A stretch of DNA of 28,284 nucleotides. Source: Spirogloea muscicola. Lineage: Eukaryota; Streptophyta; Zygnematophyceae; Spirogloeales; Spirogloeaceae. The stretch covers positions 353,616 through 381,899 of the forward strand of contig WELB01000098.1 of the NCBI GenBank assembly GCA_009602725.1. Reading direction: 5' to 3'. A program made the translations under genes and the position numbers. Below the pieces are notes generated by a model, which ran no database searches, was not told the origin of the DNA, and was given only the letters and a program-made list of their open reading frames with translations. Shown in pieces: positions 1-11,077 of this stretch; the stretch's first letter is position 1; each line of letters begins with the position of its first letter.

Positions 1-3000
1 GGGCAGCTCCCGCCGGCGCCGAACCACCAGCACCACATGGCCATGGCCGTCGGCGGCGGCATGGGCCACAGCCACCAGCTGCTGGGAGCAGCGCAGAGCG
101 GCGGACACCATCAGGTGGGCGGCGGCGGCGCGCTGCACCACGGCAGCAGTGGCCCGTACGGATTGCCGCTGGGGCAAGCACCGGGTGCGGCGGGCGGTCA
201 GCAGCAGCCGCCGCCGCCGACGGGGCAGCAGGCGCAAGGTGGGCAGGGGCTGCAGGCAGGGTCGGCGCCAGGAGTGGCCGCGGCGCTGTTCCAGCCTCGT
301 GTCAGCCGAGCGATCAAGATCGTGAATCCGAACACGCAGGAGGAGGTGAAAGTGGAGGCTCGCCGCGACGTGCGCAAGGCGGTGGCGCTGCCAGATGCCA
401 TTTCAGGCGCCAGCGTTGGCGGCGGCGGCAGCAATGACGGCAGTGCCTCGGCATCAGGAGGAGGCGGCGGCGGGGGCGGCGGCAGCCGCATGCCGCCGCC
501 GCCGCCGCAGCCGCTGCAGCAGGTGCCCGGGCAGGCCACGGTGGAGTCGCTGTACGGGCAGCCTGGCGGCCACCAGCAGATGCTGAACGCGTATTACGCT
601 GCAGGCATGACGCCGTACGGCGGCAGCGTCGGCGTGCCGCACCACCAAGCCTTCTTCGCCGGCGGGCCCCCCGGCGCGCCGCACCAAGGCATGCCCAAGC
701 CGGGCCAGGGCGGCCCCCCGGTGCGCTTCGCGGGCTTTGTGCCGCCAGCTGCCGGAGGCATGCCTTACCCGTACCCAATGCCGCCGGTGCAGCAGCAAGC
801 GGCTGCTGCTGCGGCGGCGGCGGCCGCAGCGGCGCAGCAGCAGCAGCAGCAGCAGCAGCAGCACCATCACCTCCAGCAGCCGCAGCCGCTGCCGCCGCAG
901 CCGTCGTTGCAGCAACAGGCTTCGCTGCAGCAGCAGCTGCCTGGCGAGGGGGGCATGATGCTGCCGCCACAGGGCGTGCCGGCTGTCGTCACGCCGCAGC
1001 GTATGGGAGGTGCTCCTCCGCCATTGCAGCAGCAGCAGCAGCAGCAAGTGCAGCAGCAGAGCCTGGGGCACATGGGCCACCCGCGGGCAGCGCCGCAGCA
1101 GGGCGGCCACGGCGCGGTGGCGCAGCTGGCGCAGATGCCCGCGCTCAAGTTCGGCGACATGGACCTGGGCAGCGTCGGCGTCAGCTCGGGAGGCGGCAGC
1201 GGCGGCCTTGGCATGCTGCCGTTGGGCGCATCCCACTTCCAGGTCAGTGGCGGCGGCGGCAGCGACAAGGCCGGCGCCGCCCACCAGTCACTGCCGCATG
1301 GCCTCGATGGCCGAACGCTGCAGTACGGAGACTTCAGCCCGGCGGCACCGGTGGGTCGGGCGTCGAGTCAGATGCCGCGGATTGTCGGCCACGGCGGCAT
1401 GGTGCAGGGGAGCGGGCCGTTACTGCAGCAGCAGCAGCAGCGGCCAACGGGGCCTCTTGTGCAGATGAAGGGCGGCGGCGGCAGTGGCGGCATTGGGCCC
1501 CCGCTCTCGAGCATGCCAGGCGGCAGCGGCAGGGGCCAGGGGAGCGGCGGCAGCGGCGGCGATGGCCGGCTGCAGCCGGCTGGCAGCAAGGCCGCGGGGC
1601 TGGCGGCGCCGCAGCAGCCGCAGCTGGTGCGCGAGAACTCGCTCGGGCGCGAGCGCGAGGGCAAGAAGAAGGGTGGCAAGGCCGCACAGCGCGGCGGCAG
1701 CGGCGGTCTGACCAGGCAGAACTCCAGCGGCAGCGTCGGCGGCGGCAGCGCCGGCAGCGGTGGCGCGCAGCCGCCCCTTGTCTCGGCCGTCACCGCGGAC
1801 AGCGGCCATGAGGACAAGGACAGCACACCCGCCATTAGTGCCAGCAGCAATCAACAGCCAAGTGTGGCGCAGGGCCGGCCAGCGATGGCGAGTGCCCCTG
1901 CCGTAGTCTACGCCCCGCAGGTGAATGCTGATGCCGAGCCGGCGGCCCGGCTCAAGGGATCTGCCCCTGCCCCACCATCGGTTGCAGTGGTGCACGAGGC
2001 AGCTGCGCCAGCGGCGGCGGCGCTCATGGAGGCCATTGCCTTTGGTAGCTTGCCCTCGCCGCCGGCCACAAGTGCTCCAGCGGCTGCTGAGGAGGCCAGC
2101 GCAGCTGCAGCCGCACCGGCCCCCATTAAGGCTGCAGAGGCACCCGGCGTCGACACAGCGTCGGATGCGGCCAAGTCGGCGGAGGGCTCTACGCCAGTGA
2201 CAGAGCCGACAGCCTCTGCTGAGGCCAGCACCGAGGTGGAGGTAACGCCAGCAGCGCCTCTGTTGCCTGAGTCCAGCGCTGCTACAGAAGCGGCACCTGA
2301 GTCAACCAATACTGTCGGAGGACTGAAGGAGGACAATGTAGCTGGGGCAGAAGGCGGGTGCCTTGATGCGCCTGAGCAGGAGAATAAGGCTGGTGAGGAA
2401 GCCGTCGAGCAAAGTAGCGCCACCAGTGATCCAATTGGAGTTGCAGACATGCCGGCAGTGGGCGAGGTGTCGCCAGCACCTGCCAAGGCCGAGGTTGGCG
2501 CCCCTTTGGATCCTCCCGAGCCTGGGGAAACGCCAGAGCAAGATGCGGTTGAAGGCAAAGAGCAGGGCGAAGTCGAGCCTGGGGTAACGCCAGAGCAAGA
2601 TGCGGTCGAAGGCAACCAGCAGGGCGAGGCTGATACCGTTGCCGAGCACAGCATGGAGACTGTGGAGGACCTCCCGGACAGCTCAGCTCCTGAGGAGGGC
2701 CCCTTGACAGCCAGCAGCAATGTCGACAACGAGCAGCCGGAGACCGTCCCTGAGTCGAGTGCTGCTTGTGCAGCTGCGTCAGAGTCAGAGGTTGAGCCGT
2801 CGGGAGCAGCATCAGGCGACGCCACGACTGGAACGTCCCCAGTGGAGCTGATGCCAGCTGCGCCAGAACCAGCTGAGGCAGATACTGTGGATGCAGACGT
2901 CATGAGTGCCAGCACAGAGGAGCCACCTGCCAAGACAGAGTCGTCGTTGCCAGCGAAGGAGGTCCAGGCTGCAGAGGAAGCACCCCCGAATGAGCCGGCG

Positions 3001-6000
3001 GTCGACTTGCCGGTGGTTGACGAGGACGGCCAGGCAGTGGATTGCTCGGCACCTGGCTCCGAGGCTGACTCCGGCGCTGACTCCGAGGCTCTCCCAAAGC
3101 ACGAGGTGCTGCCAGGGGCAGCTGAGGCCATTGAGCCAGCCCCAACGACAGCTTCGCTTTTGACGCCGGCTGGAGGGGAGGTGATGGAGAACTGTGTCGA
3201 CAGTGAGAATGCCATGGAGGCTGGCACTGGGGCTGAAGGCGCTGAGGTTGATGGGCCAGCCGAGGCCAAGTCGATGGTGGAGGTGGAGCTGAGCGACGCT
3301 GGTGAGGCTGCTTCTGTGCCCGTTGCTGAGGCCGAGGAGGAGGGGGAGCCGATTGCGAGCACTGCTGCCGCAGCTCCACCAACAGCCGAGGCCGATAGTG
3401 AAGAGGAGGTGAGCTGAAGCACTCAATGCATTGCCTCAACGATTCTAGTCACAATCTAATCACTAGATACAATTCCGAGGATGGCTGCATGAAAGTCCTA
3501 AACCCTAACCCGAAAATCTTGTGATTTTTATAGTGTGAGGTTTCCCTCAATCCTGGAGTTGCATCCGCTTGGTCGACAATGTCAACTTTGGACTCTGCAA
3601 TGGGACTTGCAAGTTGCTGAACGACCAATTATGACATCTCGCAGGCTGTCTTAGGCTCGCTTGTGGCTGATGAGGAAGCTGCGCCCAGCACTGTCCCTGG
3701 TGCCTCCACGATTGAGGACGCCGATCGGCAAGAGCTGCCAGATGGTCAGGCCGAGGCGGAAGGGACCAGTGCTGACCCGGAAGAAGAAAGCGCCGGGGAA
3801 GCCGAGGATGGCTCTCTCGCCTTAGGCAGCATCAAGGAGGTCATTGGCATTGTCCTGTTGTCTAGTGCTGAGGCTGCGGTGGCGGCAGAGGCTCCCGGCA
3901 CCATCGAGGAGGACTCGCTGCCCTTGGCTGAGCAGCCTGTGAAGGTGGAAGAGCTTGCTGGGGAGGCGGAGAAGGTGGTCGAGGCGCCGGCGTTCGAGGA
4001 GGAGGAGATTGACGGCAAGGTCGCAGTTGAGCTCCCGCCTGAGCCAGAGGGCGGCAGTAAGACGTTGACCACCAGTATGCCACTGGCAAATGGGATGGAG
4101 GTGGTGACTGAAGAGTCAGCAGATGGGCCGGAGCTCACGCCTTTGCAGGGCTCTACTGCGGCTGAGGTCCTGGCGGCTGAGGTCAAGACAGTGGAAGACG
4201 TGACAGCTTCGGAGGGGGAACCGTTTGACCAGGCGGCGAATGAGGCCGATGAGGCTGCCGGCGATGCCAGTGAGGCCATGGGCACCGCGGCAGCGTTGGC
4301 CGCCAATGCCAGCAAGAAGAAGAAGAGCCGGAAGTCGATCCTTGCCAAAGCGGATGCAGCAGGTGCAAATGCGGACCTCTACAATGCGTACAAGGCGGCG
4401 ACCAAGGACGAGGACGAGGAGACCGCCGCTGCCAATGTCCCATCGGCAGCTGCTGCTGCTGCAGCCTCTGCCAGGCCGCCGGCGCTGGTCAAGCCGCCTA
4501 CCGTCAAGGAGGTGGATGACTGGGAGGACGTGGCGGATTCGCCGACGCCGCGGGGCCCTTCGAAGCGGGGCCTCCTGCTGCCAAAGCCTGTCAACGGCAG
4601 CGGCGTTGGTGGCGGCGCCAGGGACAACACGCGGACGTACAGCCGCGACTTCCTGCTGAAGCTTCGGGAAGGCGGCATGGAGCTGCCGCTTGACTTCCGG
4701 GTGAGCAAGGAGGTTGCGCGGGACCTACTCGTCACGCCGGCGCGCATGGACGTCGTCGGCGGCGGTGGCGGTGGCGGCAGTGGCGGCGGCGGCGCTGGCG
4801 GCGGGGCTCACCACCACCCTGTTCACACGCCGCACTCGCCGGCGGGCGCTGCCATGGCTCTGGCTGCCATGGACCGTCGGCCGAGCTTCGAGCGGACAGC
4901 ACCGCGGGCGCCGGTTGACGAGGACAGGTGGCAGCGAGCTGCACCGATGCCGCCGCCGCTCGGGGGGGGCGCTGACCACGGCGTACTGGGCCAGCCAGGA
5001 GCGAGCTTCCGTCCAGGCATGGCCATGCCGCCAGGCGGCCTCATGGGTCTGGTGCGCCCGAGCGGCGGCGGCGGCCTGGTCCGCCCGGGCATGTCGCCGG
5101 CCATGATGGGGCTCATGCCATCGCACATGGTGCCCGGCGGCGGCGGCGCGCCTCGACCCAATGGCATCAACGCCGACAGGTGGGGCAAGGCGCCGATGCC
5201 TGGGGTTGGCGGCGGGCCGGCGCCGGCGCCGCGCATGCCGCTCCCGGCGCTGCACAAGGTGGCCAACAAGTACGAGGTCGGCAAGGTGTCCGATGAGGAG
5301 GAGAAGAAGCAACGTGCAGTCAAGGGGATCCTCAACAAGCTGACGCCACAGAACTTCGAGCGCCTGTTTGAGCAGGTCCATCTCCTCCTCATACAGTAAA
5401 TTTTGTGCAGATCGTTCAGATTCACATCCATGTCCAAGCTTTTAGAACCGAACATAGACAAATAGGCATTGCGTCTTTACGATAGTGTAGCTGTTACTGG
5501 AGCTGTCAGGCACCTTATGTTCAAGGAAGTTTTCTGGCTTGAGTTACATCAGTGGGCAACATATGTGCTAGATCTGACCCTACAGTGTGTTCTGTGCAGG
5601 TGAAGGAAATTGGCATTGCAACAGCAGACACGCTCCGGGGGGTGATCTCGCAGATCTTTGAGAAGGCGCTACTGGAGCCGACCTTCTGCGAGATGTACGC
5701 CCAGTTCTGCGCCGCCCTGGCACAGGAGCTGCCCAACTTTGGCGAGGGCGACGAGAAGGTCACGTTCAAGCGCGTGCTGCTGAACAAGTGCCAGGAGGAG
5801 TTTGAGCGCGGGGAGCGTGAGCAGGAGGAAGCCGAGCAGAAGACGGAGATCATCGAGGGGCAGGATGATGGGGGCGATGGTACTGGCGGGAAGCCGGAGA
5901 AGCGGGCGCTCAGCGAGGCGGAGCAGGCTGTGCGGCGCAGCAAGGCTCGCAAGCGCATGCTGGGCAACATCCGCTTCATTGGCGAGCTGTTCCGCAAGAG

Positions 6001-9000
6001 CATGCTGACGGAGCGCATCATGCACGAGTGCATCGTGAAGCTGCTGGGCAACCCGCAGGCGCCCGAGGAGGAGGACGTGGAGGCGCTGTGCAAGCTCATG
6101 GCGACGATAGGGTCGCGCATCGACCACCCCAAGGCCAAGGATCACATCAACGCGTACATGAACCACATGTCGACGCTGGCCAAGAACCAGCTGCTGTCGT
6201 CTCGCATCCGCTTCATGGTGCTGGACATCATCGAGCGGCGCGCCAACAATTGGGAGGAGCGGCGCAAGGTGGAGGGCCCCAAGAAGATTGAGGACGTGCA
6301 CCGCGACGCAGTCACGGAGCGCCGCAACGCTGTGGCGGAGGCAGGCCGTGCCGGCTTCCAGCGCGGCAGCAGCGGCGGCNGCCGCCGCCGCCTCCCGGGG
6401 GCAGCCGAGCTGGGCCGCGTGCCGGAGGCGGCGGCGGCGGCGCATTTGGGGGCGCACAGGATGTGCGACAGGATGTGCGGCGCGAGGACGACCGCTCGAG
6501 CATCCTAGAGATGGCTGCCAGCGGGCGGCCGATGGCGCTGGCTCAGCGCCAGGGCGATGACAGCGCCATGACCCTCGGCCCGCAGGGTGGCCTTGGCAGA
6601 GTGGGCGCTCGCGGTCTCGGCTTAGGTGATCTTGTCTGCCACTGTCTCCAGACGCTTTCTCAATATGTTGTCGCAGTCGCATGTGTCACGCTGTTTGAGT
6701 ACACTGACATCCGTTTCAGCACAAATTAGTAGCTTCAGGATTGAATGCATTAGGCAATCAAGGGGCCTAATAGAGTTGATTGTGCTTACACCACGTGCAG
6801 CTCCAGGGATGGGGATGGGACGGCTTGGGTCCGAGAGGGGCTTGTCGCCGTTCCGAGGGGATGCGAGGGAGCCAGACCTGCGGCCCGGGTTCCCAGAGCG
6901 GCCGGGCTCGTCTGTGCCAGTTGGGGCGCTCATCACGAGGGACCTCCGGCCCAGCAGCGCGAAGTCCGCGGGAGCCCCAGAGAAGGCGGTCGTGCTCGCT
7001 GCGGTGGCGGAGCCGCCGCCTGCTGCTGTGCAGGAGGACGAGGCTGCGGCGTCTGGCTCCCCGGCCATGGACGAGGCCGAGCTCGCGAAGAAGAGCACGA
7101 GCACTCTGGAGGAGTACTTCAGGTCAGCTAACTACAGTCTCAACTCGTTGCAACCGCTATGTTGACCATGTGTTCATGGAAAGCTGTCAAGGTGATGTCA
7201 AGGGCTCATCTATTATCTTTCATCGTTCATTGGCTGTTATAGACTCTGCCTGTTGACACCTCAGGCCTTTACCTGTTAGTCCCATTGCACCCATTGCAGC
7301 ATCCAAGACTACTTGGAGGTCGTCCAGTGCATCAAGGAGCTGCAGCTGGAGTACCGCCCGAAGATGCTCGCCGCATGGGTCAAGCTCGTGTTTGAGAAGA
7401 AGGACAAGGAGCAGGGCCTGCTCGGCGATCTCCTCCCTCGCCTCGCTCAGGACTCTCCTCCTGCGCTCAGCAAGGAGGACATTGCCAAGGGGTGGGCAAA
7501 CATACCGACATCCCTGACATGCTTATACCAGTCATTGAGTGTGGCATCACTACCAGTGTTGTATCTTAATGACGCATCAAGAAGGCAGCTGCTTAGTCCA
7601 GGACTGTCGTCATCTCCCGTGGCTTGGTGGAGGAGTTGCTCGGTGGTCTTACTATTCTTCGACTGCTGGTACGTCCCTTGTAGATGGTGGTGCAGACAAG
7701 TCAGTGACCTCTCAATCTTGTGCCGCTGCGCAGGCTGGCAGTGGTCCTGGAAGACCTGGAGGACCTGGCCGTCGACGCGCCATTTGCGCCGAGGACGCTC
7801 GGGGAGATTCTTGGCAAGTTGGTCGCTGCGGATGCACTGGTGCTTTCGGAGGTGGGCCGCCTACTGAAGGAGGGCGGCATGGAGCCTGGGGAGCTCGTCA
7901 AATACGGGTCAGCACAGAAGGTCCTTGTGGAGCTCCTGAAGACGCTGAAGGGTTACCGTGGGGACGTCGACCTGGAGAGCATCTACCGAAGCTCGGGGCT
8001 GAAGCTTGAGGACTTCATGCCAGAGGAGGAGCGTGCAAAGGCGGACTGCTTGGACACGCTGCTGGAGGAGAGTGGCCTTGAGGGCCTCTATCCGGTGAGC
8101 TTAGAAGCTGCTTCACGAATCATCCAACGAAATGAGACTTCATGGTGCTAGGCTGGCTTCTGGGTGGTCTGTTAAGTGACCTTCTGACATGTATCTAACT
8201 CATTAAGTGACCTTCTGACATATATCTAACTTAGATGTGTTGGTTGTCCGTATGCTTGCATGTTTCTGGTGGTACAGATGAAGTGGGTAGAGAAGCAACT
8301 CAGAGTGTCCTTGGCGCACGACGAGCTGGTAGACAACCTCCATGCATGGTTACAGGTTGGCCTGGCAGAGCGCCGCCTCGGCACCTAAGTCCTAGGGATC
8401 ACATTAACCCTTGAATCCTATATCGTAAACCCACACCCACTTCTCTTACTGTTACCTTGTTCTGGAGCGTTGTGCTTCCTTTGCCTTTGCTCTGATAACA
8501 GGCGGCCCCACTTTGATGAAACAGGAGCATGTGCCAGCAAGCACATTGGCTGAACCTTCATTCCTGCGGCTCCTCATTAGGAGCATATTTGATGTCATTG
8601 TCCACCGCTCTCCTCCTTCTTACGAGGTAATATACATGTCTTCAACATTCAGAAGTTTAGTATCTGAAGTAGTCAACTGATAGGGACTCGATTTGAGCCA
8701 ACCAAGCAGGGCACCTGCTGCTCAAAGGAAAGCTATGACACAAACTCCTGGTAGTTTAGAGCTTGAGTTGGCACATTACCATGAGATAGCTGCTTTTGCT
8801 CAGTCTGTTTCAGATTCTGGTGCATCTACAGTTAGCAATTTCTGTGATGGAGACAGTATTTATACTTGGTTATGAGGAGGGTTTTCCGTGGACAGTGCAC
8901 CATAATATCGTTCCTTTAGTCTTCACTTCTTAATGCCTTCTCAAGTGCCAAAATGATCTGGACTTCTCTAGCATTCAGCTTGCAGGATTTCCTAGGCTGA

Positions 9001-10195
9001 CACAATGTTGACCTTATGTTGTACGTATGCTACGCATGGCAGAAGGGGAGTATTGCCAAGTATGCTCAGCTACTGAAGAGCGCTGCAAGCGGAAAGGGAG
9101 CTTTATTGAAGCAACAGCAATGTGAGATTGAGTTGCATGGCTTTGTTTCTGCATAGCTGTGTCTCTCATGTTGTTTGCATGCAAAACTACAAAGATTTAG
9201 CCTAGATCTTAAATTCGTCAAGCCATTAATGCACATCAAGAAGTGGTTGCTGCTGATCTTCCGGAGAAAGCAGGTGGCGGGGTTTGACTTAAGTCCATAC
9301 CCTCCGTATGCCTTTTCATTCTCATGGGGACGCTATCTGCCATCTGCTGAATGTGTCCAATCCTTGCTGGTGTCTGCAGACCTCTTTGCTGCGCAGCAAT
9401 TGGCAGACAGCCTGGGCCACCCTCCTGGCCTTCTGACTTCCATCTTCCAAAGCCTCAATGACGCTAAGGTCAAGCCCTCTTGCACCACGCAGAATGGGTA
9501 GTAGTGACATCGTCGATTCTGCCTGTTGTGTATGCAAGCTTTGTAGCTCTGAGGCTCGTCTATAATAGAGCTTATGGCCTGCAAAGGAAGCGGATGGGTT
9601 CACTGCCTAGCAAGTTTCTCATGGGTTGCACAGTGTAACTATACATTGCTAGCCCCCGTAACATGGGTCACAGTCACTAGAAGGAAAGTGCTGTGGAGAC
9701 ATATAATTTTCGTTATAGTGATTGAGCTTTTGTTATCTATACCATTTGTTATTGAATTTATTTGCAAGGTCGTCCTATCTGTCCTGGGCTATCAAAGTCA
9801 TAGGTTAGTCACTTGATGAATCTTCTGTACGTTCCATGTCCTGACAAGAACATCCCATTTTTTGTGCACAGGTAATCCAGGTGGAGGCCTTTCAACAGTG
9901 GAATGACGACACCAAGGACCTTACACCTGGCAAACAACAGGTTACTCCAACTGACATGGCTTGCACTTTCTTGCGATGCGTATTGCGGCCCAGATATTGT
10001 ATAGTTGCAAGGTAATGGAAAGGAATGCCTTAATCCGCATTCATGGATGTTGCAATGTGCACGTGACCTTGTGATTGGTGCGCTAGCTAGAGTGGGATGG
10101 TACTTGACACTGTGTCAATGCAGGCGGTGAAGGAGGCATTCAAGTGGTTGCAGCAACTGTACCAGGAGGAGGAGGAGGAGGAGGAGGAGGATTAG
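1..10195 (+). CDS. eIF4G: eukaryotic translation initiation factor 4G (eIF4G), 12 exons, 5' partial
   Basis: This is the scaffold of the cap-binding complex, which bridges eIF4E, eIF4A, eIF3 and poly(A)-binding protein in the cytosol. Exons: 1-3408, 3645-5375, 5600-6625, 6801-7122, 7300-7491, 7734-8094, 8278-8355, 8525-8626, 9043-9121, 9380-9468, 9872-9940, 10124-10195; all junctions are GT-AG and the phases agree. The frame is open to base 1, so the ATG at 37 may be internal. From that ATG the protein is about 2500 residues. Seen in order: Gly/Gln/Ala/Pro-rich N-terminus; RAIKIVNPNTQEEV at residues 91-104, like the conserved IRDPN segment of other eIF4Gs; a long acidic Ala/Glu/Pro region; the eIF4E-binding motif YSRDFLL (4638-4658); MIF4G from TPQNFERLF (about 5340) to about 6290; MA3 (about 7078-8030); a W2-type domain (about 8040-10180) with an acidic Glu tail. 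The identity is firm. The C-terminal small exons rest on phase and on alignment to the remembered human W2 domain. A single n at 6380 breaks the frame. Confidence 0.93.
835..862 (+). repeat. CAG microsatellite encoding a poly-Gln tract
   Basis: About nine uninterrupted CAG codons follow a run of about 13 Ala codons (GCT/GCG/GCC) and precede His codons. The tract is in frame inside eIF4G exon 1. Shorter CAG runs occur near 1027-1060 and 1424-1440. Pure CAG stretches like this are usually length-variable between strains. Confidence 0.9.
2521..2634 (+). repeat. 57-nt tandem duplication in eIF4G exon 1
   Basis: Two adjacent 57-nt units (2521-2577 and 2578-2634) each encode 19 residues containing the shared core TPEQDAVEG. 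They differ by several substitutions (for example GKEQGEV versus GNQQGEA), so the duplication is not brand new. It keeps the frame and lies in the acidic Ala/Glu-rich linker. Confidence 0.85.
3500..3511 (+). promoter_or_regulatory. telo-box-like motif in eIF4G intron 1
   Basis: The sequence AAACCCTAACCC lies in the 236-nt intron between exons 1 and 2. In land plants the telo-box (AAACCCTA) sits in promoters and first introns of translation-related genes such as eEF1A and ribosomal proteins. The position fits that pattern. It could also be a short interstitial scrap of telomere-type repeat. Confidence 0.45.
4638..4658 (+). other. eIF4E-binding motif (YxxxxL-hydrophobic) in eIF4G exon 2
   Basis: The codons read YSRDFLL, followed by KLRE. 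This is the canonical YxxxxL-phi helix by which eIF4G docks on the back of the cap-binding protein eIF4E. It lies about 230 residues before the MIF4G domain, the order known from plant and animal eIF4G. It is in frame with the rest of exon 2. Confidence 0.88.
6380..6380. other. ambiguous base (n) with reading-frame break in eIF4G exon 3
   Basis: The single n lies in a GGC/GCC run. Upstream, the MIF4G frame reads through GRAGFQRGSSGG. Downstream, that frame soon hits a stop (about 6506), while the next frame reads a sensible linker (VRREDDRSSILEM and beyond) and splices in phase into exon 4. Only two bases (n and g) lie between the last good upstream codon and the first good downstream codon, so one base is missing or two are extra. 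The summed CDS length from 37 also leaves a remainder of 2. This looks like a collapsed or unresolved GC run in the assembly rather than a real mutation. Confidence 0.8.
8172..8233 (+). repeat. 31-nt tandem duplication in eIF4G intron 6
   Basis: Two units start at 8172 and 8203, both beginning TTAAGTGACCTTCTGACAT and differing at only a few positions (for example GTATC versus ATATC). They lie wholly inside the intron 8095-8277. Confidence 0.85.
8278..10195 (+). other. W2 / HEAT-3 (AA-box) domain region of eIF4G, six small exons
   Basis: Six small exons (8278-8355, 8525-8626, 9043-9121, 9380-9468, 9872-9940, 10124-10195) join in phase into an all-helical segment. Landmarks: LVDNLHAWLQ, FLRLLIRSIFDVIV, YLFAAQQLADSLGHP, VEAFQQWNDD and AVKEAFKWLQQLY, then eight Glu and a final Asp. 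The last two match the two aromatic-acidic boxes at the end of W2 domains in animal eIF4G, eIF5 and eIF2B-epsilon. The exon 9/10 junction (phase 1, completing a Tyr codon) gives a gap-free match to the remembered human eIF4G1 helix, which supports that splice choice. In animals this domain binds MNK kinases and contributes a second eIF4A contact. Confidence 0.82.
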
Positions 10196-11077
10196 TTTTG
10201 GTTGATGCAACTTTAGCACCTCATCTGAAGGAGGAGAGACAATGGCAGATTCCACCTTCACTGACCTTACTCTCAAGTGACGGCTCCTGTGTTTTCCTGG
10301 ATAACCAGAATGACGGCCAATTACAAGTCCACAGGACGCTATAAGGGCCGCCGGAGAGGAGCCCCACGTTTGTACAGCGCGTGAGTGAAACTCTGAAGAA
10401 CATACACACAAGCATTTTTTCCCCACACTGTGCCAATCAATGTACGTCATGTTGGGTTTGCGTTTAGTCTGTTATGGAACACAGGCATGACATTGTTGAG
10501 TAGACACTGTGGTGCCTGGTGGAAATTCACGCCTTTGTCCTTCGAGCCTCTGAGGCATGCTCGAAGCTGGCAAGCCGCTAGACCAACTGAATCAGCAAGC
10601 AGGCTGCTGGACAGAATAAGGTGGTCCATGATGGAAGCTCCAGCACTCCAAAAAAGGCATCGATTGCCTAGTTTAATTTGCAATCACCTGGCAACCTTAT
10701 GCATAGGTGTCGCAGTGAGAAAGAATGGAACATTATAACTGGCTGTCTCGAGCCATCAGGCATTGGAGAGAGCTATGTACCACACAGCAGCATTACCACT
10801 CTGTCACAACACAACGTCAACCAGCGAGTTCTGGCCGGTAAAAGCGACAAGATGACGTTGAAAGGAACATAGGTAAGCCTAAGCAGATGGAGGATGCCTC
10901 AGGGATTGCTATTAAGAGGACCCAGAGGCGCTGCCAGAAAGATCACAGGAGCCACATCCACCACAGTAAGCCAAGGCTGGCTCCGTGGTCGATGGAAAAG
11001 CCAACCAAAAGGCACGGTGAAGGCATGACTTCGGTGAGAAACCTTGAGAATTATGAGAAGCCAACAATCGTGATTCT
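10196..11077. other. intergenic interval between two converging genes
   Basis: This stretch holds the 3' untranslated regions of eIF4G (+) and the MAP3K (-). The short frames seen here carry no recognisable protein and I see no splice-consistent exon. A minus-strand TGTAA (the usual chlorophyte poly(A) signal) lies at 10321-10325. I find no TGTAA on the plus strand. Confidence 0.6.

Noticed and set aside
1908-3422. 504-codon minus-strand open frame opposite eIF4G exon 1
   Set aside because: It is a Ser/Ala/Gly-rich mirror of the GC-rich plus-strand coding exon, with no motif; the plus strand is explained by eIF4G.
8356-8388. eIF4G ending by read-through after exon 7 (VGLAERRLGT then stop)
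   Set aside because: Splicing at 8355 joins in phase to five more exons that complete a W2 domain; read-through would cut the domain in half. An isoform is still possible.
9122-9159. Extending eIF4G exon 9 to the stop after LHGFVSA
   Set aside because: The GTGAGA donor at 9122 gives phase 1, matching the next exon and a gap-free helix alignment.
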